The translations under genes were made by a program, and so were the position numbers. From Tetmemena sp. SeJ-2015 (Eukaryota > Ciliophora > Spirotrichea > Sporadotrichida > Oxytrichidae): DNA of 64,000 nucleotides. Shown one piece after another: positions 27,308 to 39,900 of the stretch. The notes below the pieces were generated by a model. It was given only the letters and a program-made list of their open reading frames with translations, searched no databases and was not told where the DNA came from. Position 1 is the stretch's first letter. Every line of letters starts with the position of its first letter. The stretch lies in NCBI GenBank assembly GCA_027382625.1, contig JAJKFJ010022785.1:124001-188000 (forward strand). The letters run 5' to 3'.

Positions 27308-28172
27308 ACTACTCATCTGTGATTGAACAAAGCTACTATTAATTATATTAACTTTAGTAACTATTCTATAATTAAGGCAGGTGGTTACCGCCCCAATCAA
27401 ATTTAATTTTAGATCTCACTCCCCAATTTTTTATTCACAGGCTTCAATTTCATTTTTAATTTATCTTGATTAGAAAGAAGGAGAGGCCAAGCATAACTAA
27501 TACCACTTCCAACACATAACATATACATAACCCACATAACTTTTGATTCCAATTATATTTTCTACCTTGCAAATGCTTATAAACATGTCTGTATATTTAA
27601 AATGTTGTTGGAGCAAAAAATAGATAAAGAAGGAGATAAAAAAGATTAAAATAATTCTTCTCAAATTAATGAATAAATAGTTAATGGTCTGCAGTTATAT
27701 TTAAAAAAAGAAGGACGTAACTAGAATTAATTCTAGGTTGCTCTATAGCTGGTGAGTGGGTTATTTACTGAAAAATATAGATGGCCTTCAATTGCAAAGC
27801 CAAAAATAATTCCAAAAAAGATCTCACCTCCGCTAATTAGCTAGCTTAAATAAGGTTTATTATCTGACAACACTTAAGCATGAATCCTAGATTTTATTTG
27901 GTGTTCTATTTTATGGTTGAATTTAGATTACGATAATATTGTTTAAAAGCAGAGAAAATGGGAAATTAAAATTTCATTAAATAAAAAACAAAATCAAGAA
28001 TTACATTAGCCTATTTTAATAAGAGATCACTTTATTATTTAATAAAATCTCGATAAAAAGACTCTTTAAATTTGTATATAGCCCCAAATTTCAAAAGGAT
28101 ACTTAAGTTTATCAAGAATATGCCTGCTTACTAAATTAAAAAGAATTCTGATTCTTGTAATATTAGAGTCAG
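27308..28172. repeat. R2 tandem duplication, unit 2
   Basis: Same order of landmarks as unit 1, with many small insertions that make it about 130 bp longer. The divergence is mostly short indels, as expected of noncoding germline DNA. Confidence 0.85.
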
Positions 28173-28304
28173 TTATTATTTATTTAGAATGAATAAGTAT
28201 GTTTTGGTCTCTCAGATGAAATACTACTGCTACTACTACTTGGCAGTAACTTCTCAATTATATTCAAAGCAACTTATAAGTCAAACACACACATTATTAA
28301 AATA

Positions 28305-29985
28305 TCAAATCTTTGCCTTGGAGATGCCATCATTACAAAATCCACAGTATCCCTCTTCTAAAGAGTGCTACAATGCTAATTGCATGGCTCTTAATTATTC
28401 TAAAAGCTATAACTATTTAAGAATAAGTGGTAAAATTTTAATGTGAAGTTTAAAATCTAAATATAGCCTTCTAAAAATTTAAAGTGTCGCTGATATTTTT
28501 ATAATATCTGAGAATGATTAATTGAATGATGAGTTACTCCTATAAGTTAAGTTTAGATTTATAGCGTCCCTTTGCTATGAGATAGACAGGGAGCTCTTAT
28601 GATTAGATTGGTTGATTTATTGCATGTGTTTTTCAACGACGCTTAGTTCAGCCTCCTCATTTTATTCCCAGTCTTCATCGCTCAGTCTAAGCAATTCGTC
28701 TATATTTTCGATGCAGTTCTCTCTTTAGTCTGATTTTGTTGAGAATCCATTCGGTGAGCTCTCATATACAATCTGCAAATATAACTCTCATTCTAATTAA
28801 ACTCTTATGTGTATTAATGGAGGATTTTAAGTTACTATCTTCAGTATTATACGTTCAGCCCCGAATTTTCAAAAACTTTCAGTTTCTTAAGCCTAACGAA
28901 CGAGAATGAACCTGTAGTATTCACTGCTGAGAGTTGGTACTGTAAGCTCTCCTTGACAGCCAAGTATTGCAAAAAAAATTTTTTAAAAAGGTACTTTTAC
29001 CTATTTATCTAATATTTGCAATTATGGGAAACGTTCTCGACCAACATGGCCATTTTAAATGCATTTAAATCTACATCTCTAAAGTTCAGTACAAAACTAA
29101 ATTCATGCCTTATTACAGTAAAAACTGGCTTTCTTTTTAGCCAGTAGTGAAAAATCGGGCTACATCACTATATTATAAATCCAGAATTTACAATTTAAAT
29201 TCAGTATTATTATCTAAGAGATTCTCTATCAGATATAAAATAGAATTTAGGAAAGCAGACCGAGTGTTTGCTTTATTAATTATTAATAGCTCCCCCTTTG
29301 TTCGAAACAATTCGATTGGGCGCTTAGAGCATCCAATTATACTTATTTCTCTTTTAGTCTCCTGAGGATAAAAATCACTATATAAATAATTGCATGGATT
29401 TATTTTTCAGCCTGCTTATCCTTCGACAGATTTAAATTGTAACTCTATACAATAACTATAAGTAAATAACTATTTTTTGAATTTCAGATTTAACTTATCT
29501 GATGTAGATTCTCTTAAAATATGAATATCTTTGTTGCTAATAGTCGATGAAGCTCATGATCCTATGCTATAATAAATAAATGTATAATTTGCTAGGTGGC
29601 TGAATTTGCATGCTCCTGGAGGTGAGGATGCTTAGAGTTCATAATGGGATATGGTGAGTGTCTCTAGGTGCTAGGAGTCTATATCAAATAGGCTCCGTGA
29701 TCATACTTAAACTTCCCCTATAAGTTATCCCTACTCTACTCAACACTAACCCGTGATCGAGCAGGCGTTGAAGACTAAGTGCAATCGTTTTTGTTTGAGA
29801 AATAAGTAAGATATAAGAATTGTAGTCAAGGATTTAATATGAGATGGTGAGAGGGGACACAATAATTTTCTAAGTTGGTCTCTTTCTAGTCTAAATTTAG
29901 GGGGTGAGAGGTTATAAAAAGCTTGTGGTGGCTTGATTTTTGCTGTGTGTGGAGCTTTGAGGCAACTACAGTTCACTCAGTCTCT
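28305..29985 (-). CDS. Unrecognised protein(s), paralogue of the DELLxLSDE gene, IES-interrupted
   Basis: Several coding-like minus-strand pieces follow each other. About 29800-29590 reads TKTIALSLQRLLDHGAYLIQ then NSKHPHLQEHANSATQQ, joined across IES 29703-29758 (pointer CCGTGATC, 8 bp). About 29330-29100 reads RPIELFRTKGELLIINKANT and SDVARFFTTGQKESQFLLQQ. About 28950-28870 reads GELTVPTLSSEYYRFILVRQ. About 28770-28620 reads NIDELLRLSDEDWEQNEEAE. The last piece ends LQHSLEEGYCGFCNDG before TGA 28307-28305. The motif DELLRLSDEDWE matches DELLALSDEELEW at 25.2 kb. Whether this is one gene or two is not settled, and the start is unknown. Confidence 0.5.
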
Positions 29986-30108
29986 AATTATACTCAATTG
30001 CTTCCTTAAAATGCTATTCCTTAGAGACACTTGCAGCCTAAAAATAAATAAACTTATTTTTACTTCTTTGCAGAATCTTATTTAGTCTGAGAGGAAGTTT
30101 CTTTCTTA

Positions 30109-30810
30109 ATGGATGGAGCCTTGGAACCTATTCTTTCTAGTTCCTTGATTTCAATGCTTGATTATTTCTTTACCGAAATTCAAATGAAACAAGTGGAGAT
30201 ATTTAAATGCTAAAATTGGAAGAACTTTAGAGGATTAGCGCTGAGAGTTAAAAAAAGAGAGACAGCAAGAAGTATTAGACATTTGAAGTGTGATTCGCTA
30301 GGAGTTATTAAAAACTTTTTATTGAATAGTTAATTTATTATTTATTACAATCTCCTAGGTCTCACTCATATATTCAGCTACCTATAATTAAACCACTTCA
30401 AAATTAACGCTAATGCTTATACTGAGAGATTAAATCAATATCAGATATTTTCACTTCATCTGCTATTTCCCAAATATATTAAAATATTCTTTTTCCCATT
30501 CACATCTACAAATATTTACAAAGCAAATTTATAAATTTAAATACTTTGTGGAAAAATGGCAAAATTTCTTCAGATTTATTAAGCATCTTTGTTTAAATTT
30601 AATATAAAATTTTAAACATATATTTATAGCTAAATCAATCAACATTAAAGTTTAGCATTTGAATTAAACTATTAATTTTTTTATATATTTGTATAGTTTT
30701 ATATTTTCGAGGGGAGATTGAAAAGTATCAGGTCTAAAGACTAAATCTAATTAATGTAGACAAACATCACTTGTATAATTTATTCAATTAACACAAACTA
30801 AGATGAATGA
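30109..30810 (+). CDS. Possible unrecognised protein (weak)
   Basis: A 233-codon frame begins MDGALEPILSSSLISMLDYF. The first 70 codons look protein-like; the rest is AT-rich and could be open by chance. The word ACATTTGAAGTGTG inside it resembles the R1 end. No domain is seen. Confidence 0.22.
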
Positions 30811-30883
30811 ATAATCCCAAATTAGATTTCTTTTTAAGATGTTAATTTATTGTTTAATTTAGTGATAGGTGGCTTAACTGTCT

Positions 30884-33800
30884 ATGGCAGAGGCATTATC
30901 GAAACTCCCCCAAGCAAAACCCTAAATCGCTTAGCTAGGTTCCCACGCTAATAACATAAAGCTAGAGAACCTTAATAAAACAGAGGCAGATAACAACGGA
31001 CAGAGTTTTTTAAATGCCAATAGGAATATAGCTTAAAAATACGATTCAAGAAGAGGAAGCGTCTCTCAAAACCCACCAAAAACATCAGATCAAAACATAA
31101 ATCAACAGTTTGATACTCAATCAATAAAGGCATTTTAAGTCATATCTTCAAGAAATTTAAAAATTAAGAAGAAATTAAGTAGCATAGATTCATTAGTCTT
31201 CGAGAGCATACTCACTCTCAAAAGAATCTTATATTTCATGGTAGGAATTACCCATAGGATTTCTCTCCTTTTAGTGATGGTGGTGCTTTTAATTGTTCCC
31301 ATCAAAGTGTTTGTTTAGTGCTGAGCTACCTGTTAATATTTTCTAGTGGGAGTTTGGACTAACTTGGGGGCTGGGGTGGATAACTATTATACTTCTACCT
31401 TCATTTTCTTATTCTTACTCGCCTTCATATTCCTAATCTTCTTCAATTCTAGAGACACCCACACTAGCTAATTACTCCTCCTACTCACTTTGATTTTACT
31501 CGTAAACATGCTTTAGCTTTGCAGAATTTGGACTGACTCGATTATTCCTATTTGAATTTGTTGATGGATTGCTTGCATGCTTTTAATTATTGATGTTTTG
31601 AGTTTGTACCTGAAGATTAGCACTCGAGAGTTTTTCTTTATTGGCGCTATTGACTTGCTGATGTCTGTTTTCAAGGTAGGTTATCAAATTTAGAGGCAAT
31701 GGTATTTTCTTATTCTTAAGTCTCTCTCCAAAGAATTTCTACAGCAGCTGAGCTGTTTGGGATTGAGGTTCTATGTTGCCCCCGACTCCTGATCCTTAAT
31801 AAAATAGATACACTGTCTTATGTGGTAATATTAATCCTGAGTGGCCATGGAACTTGCCTCTTCCTAGTTGGTTTTTAAAATCCATGATCCTTCTATTCTT
31901 CTCAGCTTCATATTACTTAGAGAGCAGAGGATCCAGCTCGCAGATAAACAAGTCAGAGTTGTTATAAGTCTAGGAATTTAGTCCTCCGAAAATCATGAAC
32001 CTAGTTCCATAAATAGCTGATTGTAGAAAAAATTCTACAATTTCCTAAATCAATTTATATGTTGCTTCTCACATGAAGACTGAGAGAGAGGATTAAACTT
32101 CAAAATACAATTTGAATTATATCGATAAAATGAAACAACAAACTAAGGCTTTGAGTGAATTCGGTGGTTATCAACCACGCGGTCCCTCTCCTCTAGGTAG
32201 AGGCAGATTGTTTGAGAGTCCTACTGAAAGACCTGACGATCTCACTTCCAACTACGATCGAAGCAACTATAATCAATAGGACCCTCAGCCCCTCAATCTG
32301 AACTTAAGATCAAATTTACTCGACTAGATGAACCTTCAATACGAAGAAAACGCCAAAGGAATATTAAAAATCTTCTATTTGTTTCTTGATTAGGAAATAA
32401 TCGTTAAAGTAGATTTGACAGCACACTCGAGAGAGAAGAAATTAAAGAAGCGAGGAACAGCAGAGAAAGAAGCCAGGGGATTACTTAGGCGCAAAATAAT
32501 GCTAACTCAAGGACAAGGACTAGGACTATTAACAACTACCCATCTCCCTATGCATAATAAAACTCCAACAACTATAACGACTCTTCTCTGAGTCCAAACA
32601 GAGATCAGCGACAAATAGATGGTTTTGAAGAGACCATCCAGGGAAATATTGATGGATAGATGGCAGAGTAGCAAATTAAGAATAAAAAGGCCTTTATCTG
32701 GGCATTTGGTAAGAATCAAGAAGGAGAACTAGCCCTAGGAGTTTACAAAGACGCTCTTTTGCCTAGGTTTGTCTCAGGAAACAAAGGTTCAACAGCTAAG
32801 TTCATATCCAGCTCAAATCATCATACAGCTATGATAACTTCAGATGGTCAGCTACTTGTGAGTGGAAGTGCTCTCCATGGAAAACTTGGAATTGAAGGTC
32901 TCTCAAAGACCAACATAAATAAGTTCTAAATTGTGCCTACCCTTGCAAGAAAGAGAGCAAAGCAAGTTGCTTGCGGAGATTATCATACTATAGTTCTATG
33001 GAAGACTGCACTGTTTATTAATTTGGTGGCTCCTTATTCAAAGATAAGAAGGACAAGATTTCAAGGCCTGATAATCCTAAACAACAGATTGCACCCAACA
33101 TTCCACAGCCTGTTCAATCCCTCTACAAAATATTTATTCTACGGAAGAGATATCGTTCAGATTGATTGCGGTGATTTCCACTCTGCTGCTTTAGATGCAA
33201 ACGGGATCTGTATACCTGGGGAGGAGGAGCACCATCCTACAACAAGGGATAATGCGGCCTTGGTCATACAAATGCAGTTGAGTATCCAGAAAAGGTCAAG
33301 TATCTTGCATCTAAGAGGATATTAGTTACTCTTTAATTTTAGGATAGTTAAGGTAGTGTGCGGAGGTTTCCATACTCTAGTTCTCACGACAGAAAATGAA
33401 CTCTATGGTTTTGGTAGTGGGATATATGGAGAAGTAGGAACTGGAGAATATCTAGACACTACTAAACCTAAGCTTGTGAAGTTCCCTCATGATCATTTGA
33501 AAAATACAAAGACAAATGAGGCCGAGGATATGGATTAGTATGGGCATGATGAGGAGTTTGTACTTGAAATGTACCTGAAAGAGCAGCCTCAAATTGTAGA
33601 TGTAGTAGCAGGTGGAAGACACTCTCTTGTAGTCACCAATAAAGGAAGACTATATTCGTTTGGTTATGGAACAAATGGTCAACTTGGCTTGAGAAATACC
33701 TCGAACTATTCAAAGCCACAGCTAGTGAAGGATTTGATTGGAGTTAATGTAATCTAAGTTGCAGCTGGATGGAATCACTCATGGCTTTATCAGATCGAGG

Positions 33801-35054
33801 TGAGGTTTACACTTGTGGCTACGGAGGGCATGGCTAATTAGGTCACGGTGACAAAGAATCGAAGACTCAATTTACTCTTGTCTCCTCCTTGGGTAATAAG
33901 AACGTGGCTAAGATCTTTGCAGGAGGAAGCCATTCTTGGATAGTTTTAGATAGTGTAGTTCCTGTCAAAGACTAGTGGCAGATGCAATAAACTCAATCTC
34001 AACCAGCAGGAGCAAGACTTGGAGCGAACAGCACTACTCCTAATAAGGCTTATGATAGCCTAGGAAAAGCAAATTCAATATCTCCTTACTAATCCAAGTT
34101 CTAAGAAGGAGGAGACTTTGGCGGAATACTTGGAGCCAACAACACAAATAAGATGAGCACCATGTCTCAAGCTACTTTCGGAGGACGAGACTAGCCAGAT
34201 GAAACTTTTAGGGCTAGTCATTTGAAGCAGGCACAACCTCTTTAGGAAAGTAAGACTCAGCCTTAGCAAACTCAATTGATCCTTCAGGTGATGATTTCAT
34301 CCAAAAGATAATTAACAATCTACACTCTTTAAAATTTTAAAAGATCATAGAAATACAGCAGCAGCAACTTTTGAAGGCTCATTCTTCCTCTAGGTTACTT
34401 TTTGTGAGACAGAGTTCTCTCACAGATTTGTGAACTTCGAAGTGCACGGATAATTCGTGAAGTAGTTTGAAAGTCTGTTAGAAGAGTACATTCAGTAGCA
34501 GTATTCTTAAGAGAAAGGTGTACTCTATCACAAGATTCAAGAGGTTCCTCAGGAATTCATCTCAAGAAAGAAATACCTTTCGTATCTTAGTCTTGAATGA
34601 AATTTATAGTAAATAAGGGCAAGACAGGAAGGAGAATTAGTTTGAAGGTCTCAGTCCTAATGACGACTACAGCGATCTAGATGATAGTTTCACACCTGAG
34701 GAAGGACATAAGGGCTACACTCTCTGTCTGATATGTAACCCCGCAGCATGCTCTTATGAAGAATCGTTTGAGGAATACAAGCGCTCTCAAGGACTCTCAA
34801 ATGGACAGAAGGGCAAAAAGATTATAGTAAATTCTTCATCTTTCCAGGCTTAAGTCTCAAAGCAAGGATCTGGAGAAAATCAGAATCCTTTGATTGGAAA
34901 GATAGTGTTCATTAAGGACACAGACGTGGATGCTAATCCATTTGAGGAGTAGATCTGCAAATGGATGATTAATTTCCATAGAAAACTAGCTAAGTACTGC
35001 CTTAAGAAACCCAGATACAGTGAACTAAGACCTATGAAATTTTCACTCACATGA
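30884..35054 (+). CDS. RCC1-repeat (beta-propeller) protein, interrupted by a 1-kb insertion holding another gene's MDS
   Basis: The first MDS (MAEALSKLPQAKPQIAQL, from 30884) is hydrophilic. Pointer AAGGC at 31127-31131 and 32145-32149 joins it in frame to SEFGGYQPRGPSPLGRGR, removing 31132-32149. RCC1 blades follow: FIWAFGKNQEGELALG, VACGDYHTIVL, VYQFGG, IDCGDFHSAALD, VVCGGFHTLVLTTENELYGF, VVAGGRHSLVV then YSFGYGTNGQLGL, and IFAGGSHSWIV. A long C-terminal part includes LEEYIQQQ and LCLICNPAACSYE, ending at TGA 35052-35054. IESs: 33127-33142 (TCTAC), 33322-33346 (AGGATA), 34598-34646 (TTGAA). Single-base slips near 32995, 33212 and 33782 are probably errors. An ATG at 32073 or 32130 inside or next to the insertion is a less likely start. 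Exact partner unknown; RCC1 propellers often bind small GTPases or chromatin. Confidence 0.85.
31132..32149. other. 1,018-bp insertion in the RCC1 gene containing an inverted MDS of the kelch gene
   Basis: Flanked by the 5-bp pointer AAGGC. Unlike the other IESs here it is not simply AT-rich: its minus strand encodes the C-terminal kelch part (32023-31190). This nested arrangement is the Russian-doll type known from Oxytricha. Confidence 0.8.
31190..32023 (-). CDS. Kelch-repeat protein, C-terminal MDS (inverted part of a scrambled gene)
   Basis: On the minus strand, an 11-bp pointer (CAATCAGCTAT at 32023-32013) leads into GTRFMIFGGLNSQTYNN, the last kelch blade. Then come KKIPLPLNLITYLENRHQQV and a long Gln/Asn/Ser/Glu-rich tail (ANKEKLSSANLQVQTQN; KHHHHQKERNP), closing at TGA 31192-31190. 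The same 11-mer ends the plus-strand kelch MDS at 42526-42536, and the join is in frame. The complementary strand shows a misleading hydrophobic frame. Confidence 0.85.
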
Positions 35055-35335
35055 GAGATGAACTTAACACTATTAAGCTTTTATAAGTTATATAAACAGA
35101 GAAAGAGAGATAAGTTTGAAGTTAAGATTATTATAGCAGATGTTTGATATCGCTTGCTTTTATATTTTGATAATCATTTGTTAAAAATGAACTTTAAGTA
35201 TTGTTCATCATTAACTTTCCGTTTCTTACTGAGAAAGATCTTTCTTGTGACTTTTTATTTTAGCTTTTCCCTCCTGAGAGCTAAGTTTAAGGTTTAACTA
35301 GGCCCTGCCTACTCCTATTGTCGATTATTTATAGT

Positions 35336-37747
35336 TCATTGGGAGTGCTAGAATTGAAGTAGCTCTAGTCTAATCTCAGCTATCTTTAATTACTTTATGA
35401 GGTTGCAGCTCTCACTCCGTTATTAGTAGCACTTATGAAGAAACTGTTGCTACTGTTTCCCATCAAGTTAGAATTATTCATTAAGAGCTATTGGTTGAAA
35501 AGAAGGTTGGATTTATTCTGGGAAAAGTTTCTACTGCTGACTAGACTGAATAGGAGGTGGAGGTAGTAGATCATTATAGTGAGTGAGAGCTGTATTTGCT
35601 TAAGTGCTTCCCTTGCCACCTCCGACTGCAGTTGATGCTCGCTTAGTTGTAACAGAGGCTGAATTCAAAGCTGTATTTCCTATTTGCTAGATTGGAATTT
35701 TAGTTTTGATAGAAGTTTTAAGCTGTCCCTGCATAAGGATTTCCCACATTGAAAGAGTACTCAGACATGTTATTGATATAAAATGTAATTCACAGAATGA
35801 TCTTAATTTTGGGATGATAAGATTTTCAATGGGAGCATTCATGATGATGTTTATTCTCTCTGCCTCCTCACTTTAATTATCCTTGGTCGTTGCATTTGAG
35901 AAGTAACTCATTGAATTTTGTTGTTGTTCTGATTTCCTTGGTTAACAAGTGAATACTTCTTTTACTTAATTTGGTGCTCTAAATTTCCAATGGTGGCACC
36001 CACATAACCTCCAGTGCCAAATATTTCTTCAAAAGTAGTGATGAGTGAATCTTTGCTAAGCACTACTTACTCCATCAAACCATTAGTCGAATCTTGGAAA
36101 GTGTTCTCAGCTATCACATTGTTCGAAAATTTGGCTTACGATTATTGACTAAAATAAATTTAGTAAGATCTTAATTGGTTAAATATATTTGACCATGAGT
36201 CATAGATTTCCTCTTTAGTAGTTCCTTCTTGCATTCATCCACGCAGTCGAGGAATAAATTCTCCACTTCAGATTTCTCAGAGTAGTCCTGCGCGCAATTG
36301 CCCCTTATCTTTAAATTTTACCTCTTCTAACTTTCGACTTGCCTCTTCAAGTCTTCAATCCTATCATCTCTAGATAGATCGATAAAAAAAAGATATTTCA
36401 TTTTCTTATAATTTATTTGGATCGTAGAGTTTGAAAAACTTGGCAATTTTTAACTCAACTTTCTCTTTGGAGTAGCCTCTTTTAAAGAGGTCAAGCACGA
36501 ATTCCTTAATCTTGAAATCTTGAGACTCCTCTGAAAGCATGTCTTGCTTCAGCAACTACTGATGTTGCAGCTTGCTCAGCTATAGAAGATAACAATAACA
36601 ACTTAAGTAGTATGATGATAAAGATTCTTCAAGGGAGGCTTGTTGCTCATATTGGTTTAATCTTCATTCTCCTCATCATTTGAAAAGGAATCGATTGGCA
36701 CTTGCTAAGTTATGAAAGGCTCTTTTAAATAAGTCCTTTTAAATAACGCAATTTTTGAGTACTCTTTGAATTGTGCCATGGTCTTGTTGATAATTTACTT
36801 TGGAGAAAGCAAATTTCTATCTTCACCCTCCGGCCTCTTATAACAATTAAACCATGCTCAACAAGAAATGACTTATATGTTGGTGTAACTTGGTTTTTGT
36901 CAAGGAACTTCTTCAGGAGATGATTCTAGTCTTCGGTCTTTTTGAGTGCGACTTCCAGTAGTTTATTATTCTTTTTGGCTTCCTTGACTTGGTCTCTCAG
37001 GAACTTCCTGTCCTCTCTGACATTGGTTTGCCTATTCTTCATTTTCTATAACTCTCTCTTCTGTCCTTCAAGAATAGAGCTATTCTAAACGACAGTGTAT
37101 TAATTTGAATAGCGTCTAGCTTTGTGGCTTCGTTCTTGAACCAACTGATCTGGCTTTGAAGTCTGGTGATGGAGTCGTCATTCAAAATCTTGCCAGCAGT
37201 TTCGTTGGCCTTCCCCTTCAGGAAGAGTAGTTCCTTCTGACTTTCTGCATGTGGCCTCTGTAGGCTTACACAAAGTCTGATTCGTGCTTTGCAAGCACTT
37301 ATTGAAACTGAGGCTAGATACCCTCCACGCACTTCTCAAGAATGTTTTGAGTTTCCTAGTGAGGCTGCGATATCACTTCATTCTCTATCAACCCAGTTGG
37401 AAAGTCATTCTAGTCTTTACTCTGTCTAAAAGAAAAATTTAAGAAATAGAAATGGTATTGAAAAAGCAAAGTTTATTGCTGACAAAAGCAAAATTTCATT
37501 TAAGTTATTGACTCTAATTAGAAAAGCTTAATTACTTATTCGTTTCGAGATCAGCTTGATGAACGGAGCTGTTTTTGGAAAACTAGGAAAGAGATCTTAT
37601 GTTGCGCTGATCCTTCACTAAGTCTGCTAATTTCTGGTAGTTAATATCCTTCTGAGTAGCATTGCTTTCGATCAGAATAAAATGTATTCAATTTACAAAT
37701 ATAAGAATAGCATTATCTCTGTCATTCAAACTTGACTGCTTGCTCAT
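35336..37747 (-). CDS. Coiled-coil protein, IES-interrupted (cytoskeletal or ciliary type, unassigned)
   Basis: ATG 37747 gives MSKQSSLNDRDNATQKD after IES 37664-37715 (TAGCATT). Long heptad-rich regions follow: NDDSITRLQSQISWFKNEA and, after IES 37078-37112 (GAATAG), EDRKFLRDQVKEAKKNNKLL. A globular-looking part (VTPTYKSFLVEHGL) precedes more helix (SRDDRIEDLKRQVESQKRQN). The C-terminal third is Gln/Asn/Thr-rich (SASVTTKRASTAVGGGKGS) and ends at TGA 35338-35336. Several joins (about 36620-36580, 36390, 36140, 35800) are inferred from frame only. Composition and length resemble axonemal or basal-body coiled-coil proteins, but I cannot name an orthologue. Confidence 0.65.
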
Positions 37748-38079
37748 CTTGTGTACACCTCCTTTCATTCTTAATTTATATTTATTCAATCCTATAACTG
37801 ATCATCAAATGATAACCAGTAATATATACCACCTCCTCATTTCAATTTATTCCTGTTTAAAATGTTATATATAGCAAATAAAATCAAACGAGTTAGCTTC
37901 ATCATCACAATCATCACAAACTAAGCGGCTCATAATTTTCTCACGCAACCATCTTATTTATACCGGTTTAATTTTATTGATAGAAGAAGTATAATGCTTG
38001 AAATACTAAGCTTATCCACGATGCGAGCAAGGCATCTTTCAAAGCTCTTCAAAAAGGCGGAGAAATTCATCTCACTGCA

Positions 38080-39867
38080 CTCATAAAATGTATCTGTTTT
38101 GAGGTTGAGGGGCTCTGGGTGGCTGTTGAAGAGCGCTGTGCAAATTGCTGCGATCCACATAGCCGTTATGGTACTTATTGTTGTTATAAATTGGAGGCTT
38201 CTGAGCGTAAGTAGGGAGGGCGCCACCTCTGGGGCTTGGGTTGTTGATTCCACCACCACCGTATATTTATTAGATTTACCTTTGGTTGTTCACCAGGTTA
38301 GATTGGTTTACATACTTGTTGCCAGCTGCAAGAATGGCAGCTCCTCTGTTTTAAAGATAAGACTTGTCTTGGTGAGGCAAGATTAGAGAAGACTTCTCAT
38401 TAGAAGTAGGGAGTTGAGATCTATCATTGATGTTGGGAAGTTTCAAGTTTTCCTTCTAATCCTAGTATCCCTTAGCTTGATTCTTCATTCTGTATTGATA
38501 GTATAAGGCATTTTTAGATTAGATGCCTTAATTTTCTCTAGGGTCAGCTGATCTGGCCTCATCCCTTTCTCTGATAGGAGCAAGACCTTTGAGTCCATCA
38601 TACTAGTTAGTAGGTCTCGCACTATTCAGATTCTCTCTCAGATTATTTAGAGGTTGGCCGATTCTACCAGGCTCTGAGCTGTTTCTTTTAAGCTGAGCCC
38701 CTTGAGGATTTGAGTTATACTGCGGCTTGGGAAGTCTCTCAGTGATCTGTCCAAGATTACGGGGAACTTTAATTGTCCCAATAAGGCCCTCTTTGCTTTC
38801 TTCAATGAGTAAATCAAGTCTGTGCAAAGTTTCAGAGAGATGATTCTGAGTTCCTGTCATAGTCAGAATCGCGTTACAATTAGGTCTGCTTTGAGGATTT
38901 TATTACAACAGACACTTGATCATGCCTACCAAATCCTGAGAGTAAGTATTAGGGATGGGTGGATATATGCCCTTGCAGATCTTCTGACACAGCCCATTCA
39001 TGTCTTGTGCTCTGAATGAGAATATCGTATTTTAATTTATGATGATGAATGGAGGGTTGAGTGCGCACATTTCGTAGAGTACACAACCAACGCTCCAAAT
39101 ATCGCTCTTGAAATCGTAAGGCTTATCTTTCCAAACTTCTGGGGATGCATAGTAAGGAGTTCCAGTTTGAGTTTGTAGCATCCCTCTCTTGGCCACTTTA
39201 GAGACGTTGAGATCTCCCAACTTGAGCACTCCCTCCTTAGTGAGGAATAAGTTTGCGCACTTGATGTCTCTGTGCACGATTTTGAGTTCATGCAGCGTTT
39301 ACAGACCTCTGATGATCTAGATGAAAATATGCCAGACTTCCTTCTCAGGCATGTTCTTTCCTGACTTCTTGTACTGGACAATTTTGTTGTAGAGATCTCC
39401 GCCGTCTGCGTACTCCATCACTATGCATAAGCAAGAGCTCGAGTCCTCGTAAAACGATTCCTTATAGGAGATGATGTTGATGTTCCTAGAGAGAAGAAGA
39501 TTAATTCAAGAAAGCTAAGTTACTGGATAGAGGCAAGAATTCGAACTTCATTGAGGGCGTTTTGTCTTTCCTTCTCTGAGAGGCCGACCATTTTCACCTA
39601 TTTTAACAATCAGATTTCAACCTCCATGGATTAAAAAAGCCAGTGAGTCATGAGTCAATTTTCTTATCCAGCTCGCATTTTGAAATTAGGATTGGCCATT
39701 GACTTGAACTTACCTTCTTGAGGGCATACTCTTTGCCATCAGAGATCCTTCTGGCTTTGAAAACAGTGCTGAAAGCGCCCTCACCTAGAAAGGAAGTGTA
39801 AATAAGTTGGAAAATGAGTGTAATGTGCTGAGCTACCTAGTTTGTTGAGTAGTTAAAAATTGTTCAT
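38080..39867 (-). CDS. NIMA-related (NEK-like) protein kinase, IES-interrupted
   Basis: ATG 39867 gives MNNFQLLNKLG. IES 39789-39840 (pointer ACCTAG) is removed inside the Gly loop, giving KLGEGAFSTVFKARR. The kinase domain shows ALKK, IVMEYADGGDLY, HRDIKCANLFLT, DLN (the DFG position), TQTGTPYYASPEVW and SDIWSVGCVLYEMCALNPPF, a pattern typical of NEKs. A C-terminal regulatory tail is rich in Asn, Gln and Pro (YNSNPQGAQLKRNSSEPG; QPPRAPQPQNR) and ends at TGA 38082-38080. Further IESs are likely near 39490-39520 and 39600-39700. Note DLN in place of DFG, seen in several NEKs. Likely acts at cilia or in the cell cycle (family inference). Confidence 0.88.
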
Positions 39868-39900
39868 TTTTGAATTAGCTTGTTAGTATTACGATTACGG

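Noticed and set aside
28189..28446. 85-codon plus-strand frame starting MNKYVLVSQMKYYCYYY
   Set aside because: The opposite strand is open over the same stretch and reads more like protein (LQHSLEEGYCGFCNDG), continuing the neighbouring gene.
31200..31800. Hydrophobic plus-strand frame resembling a multi-helix membrane protein, with four in-frame TGAs at Trp-like positions
   Set aside because: It is the antisense of the Gln/Asn/Ser-rich kelch C-terminal MDS. TGA there is the complement of Ser TCA, so it says nothing about the genetic code.
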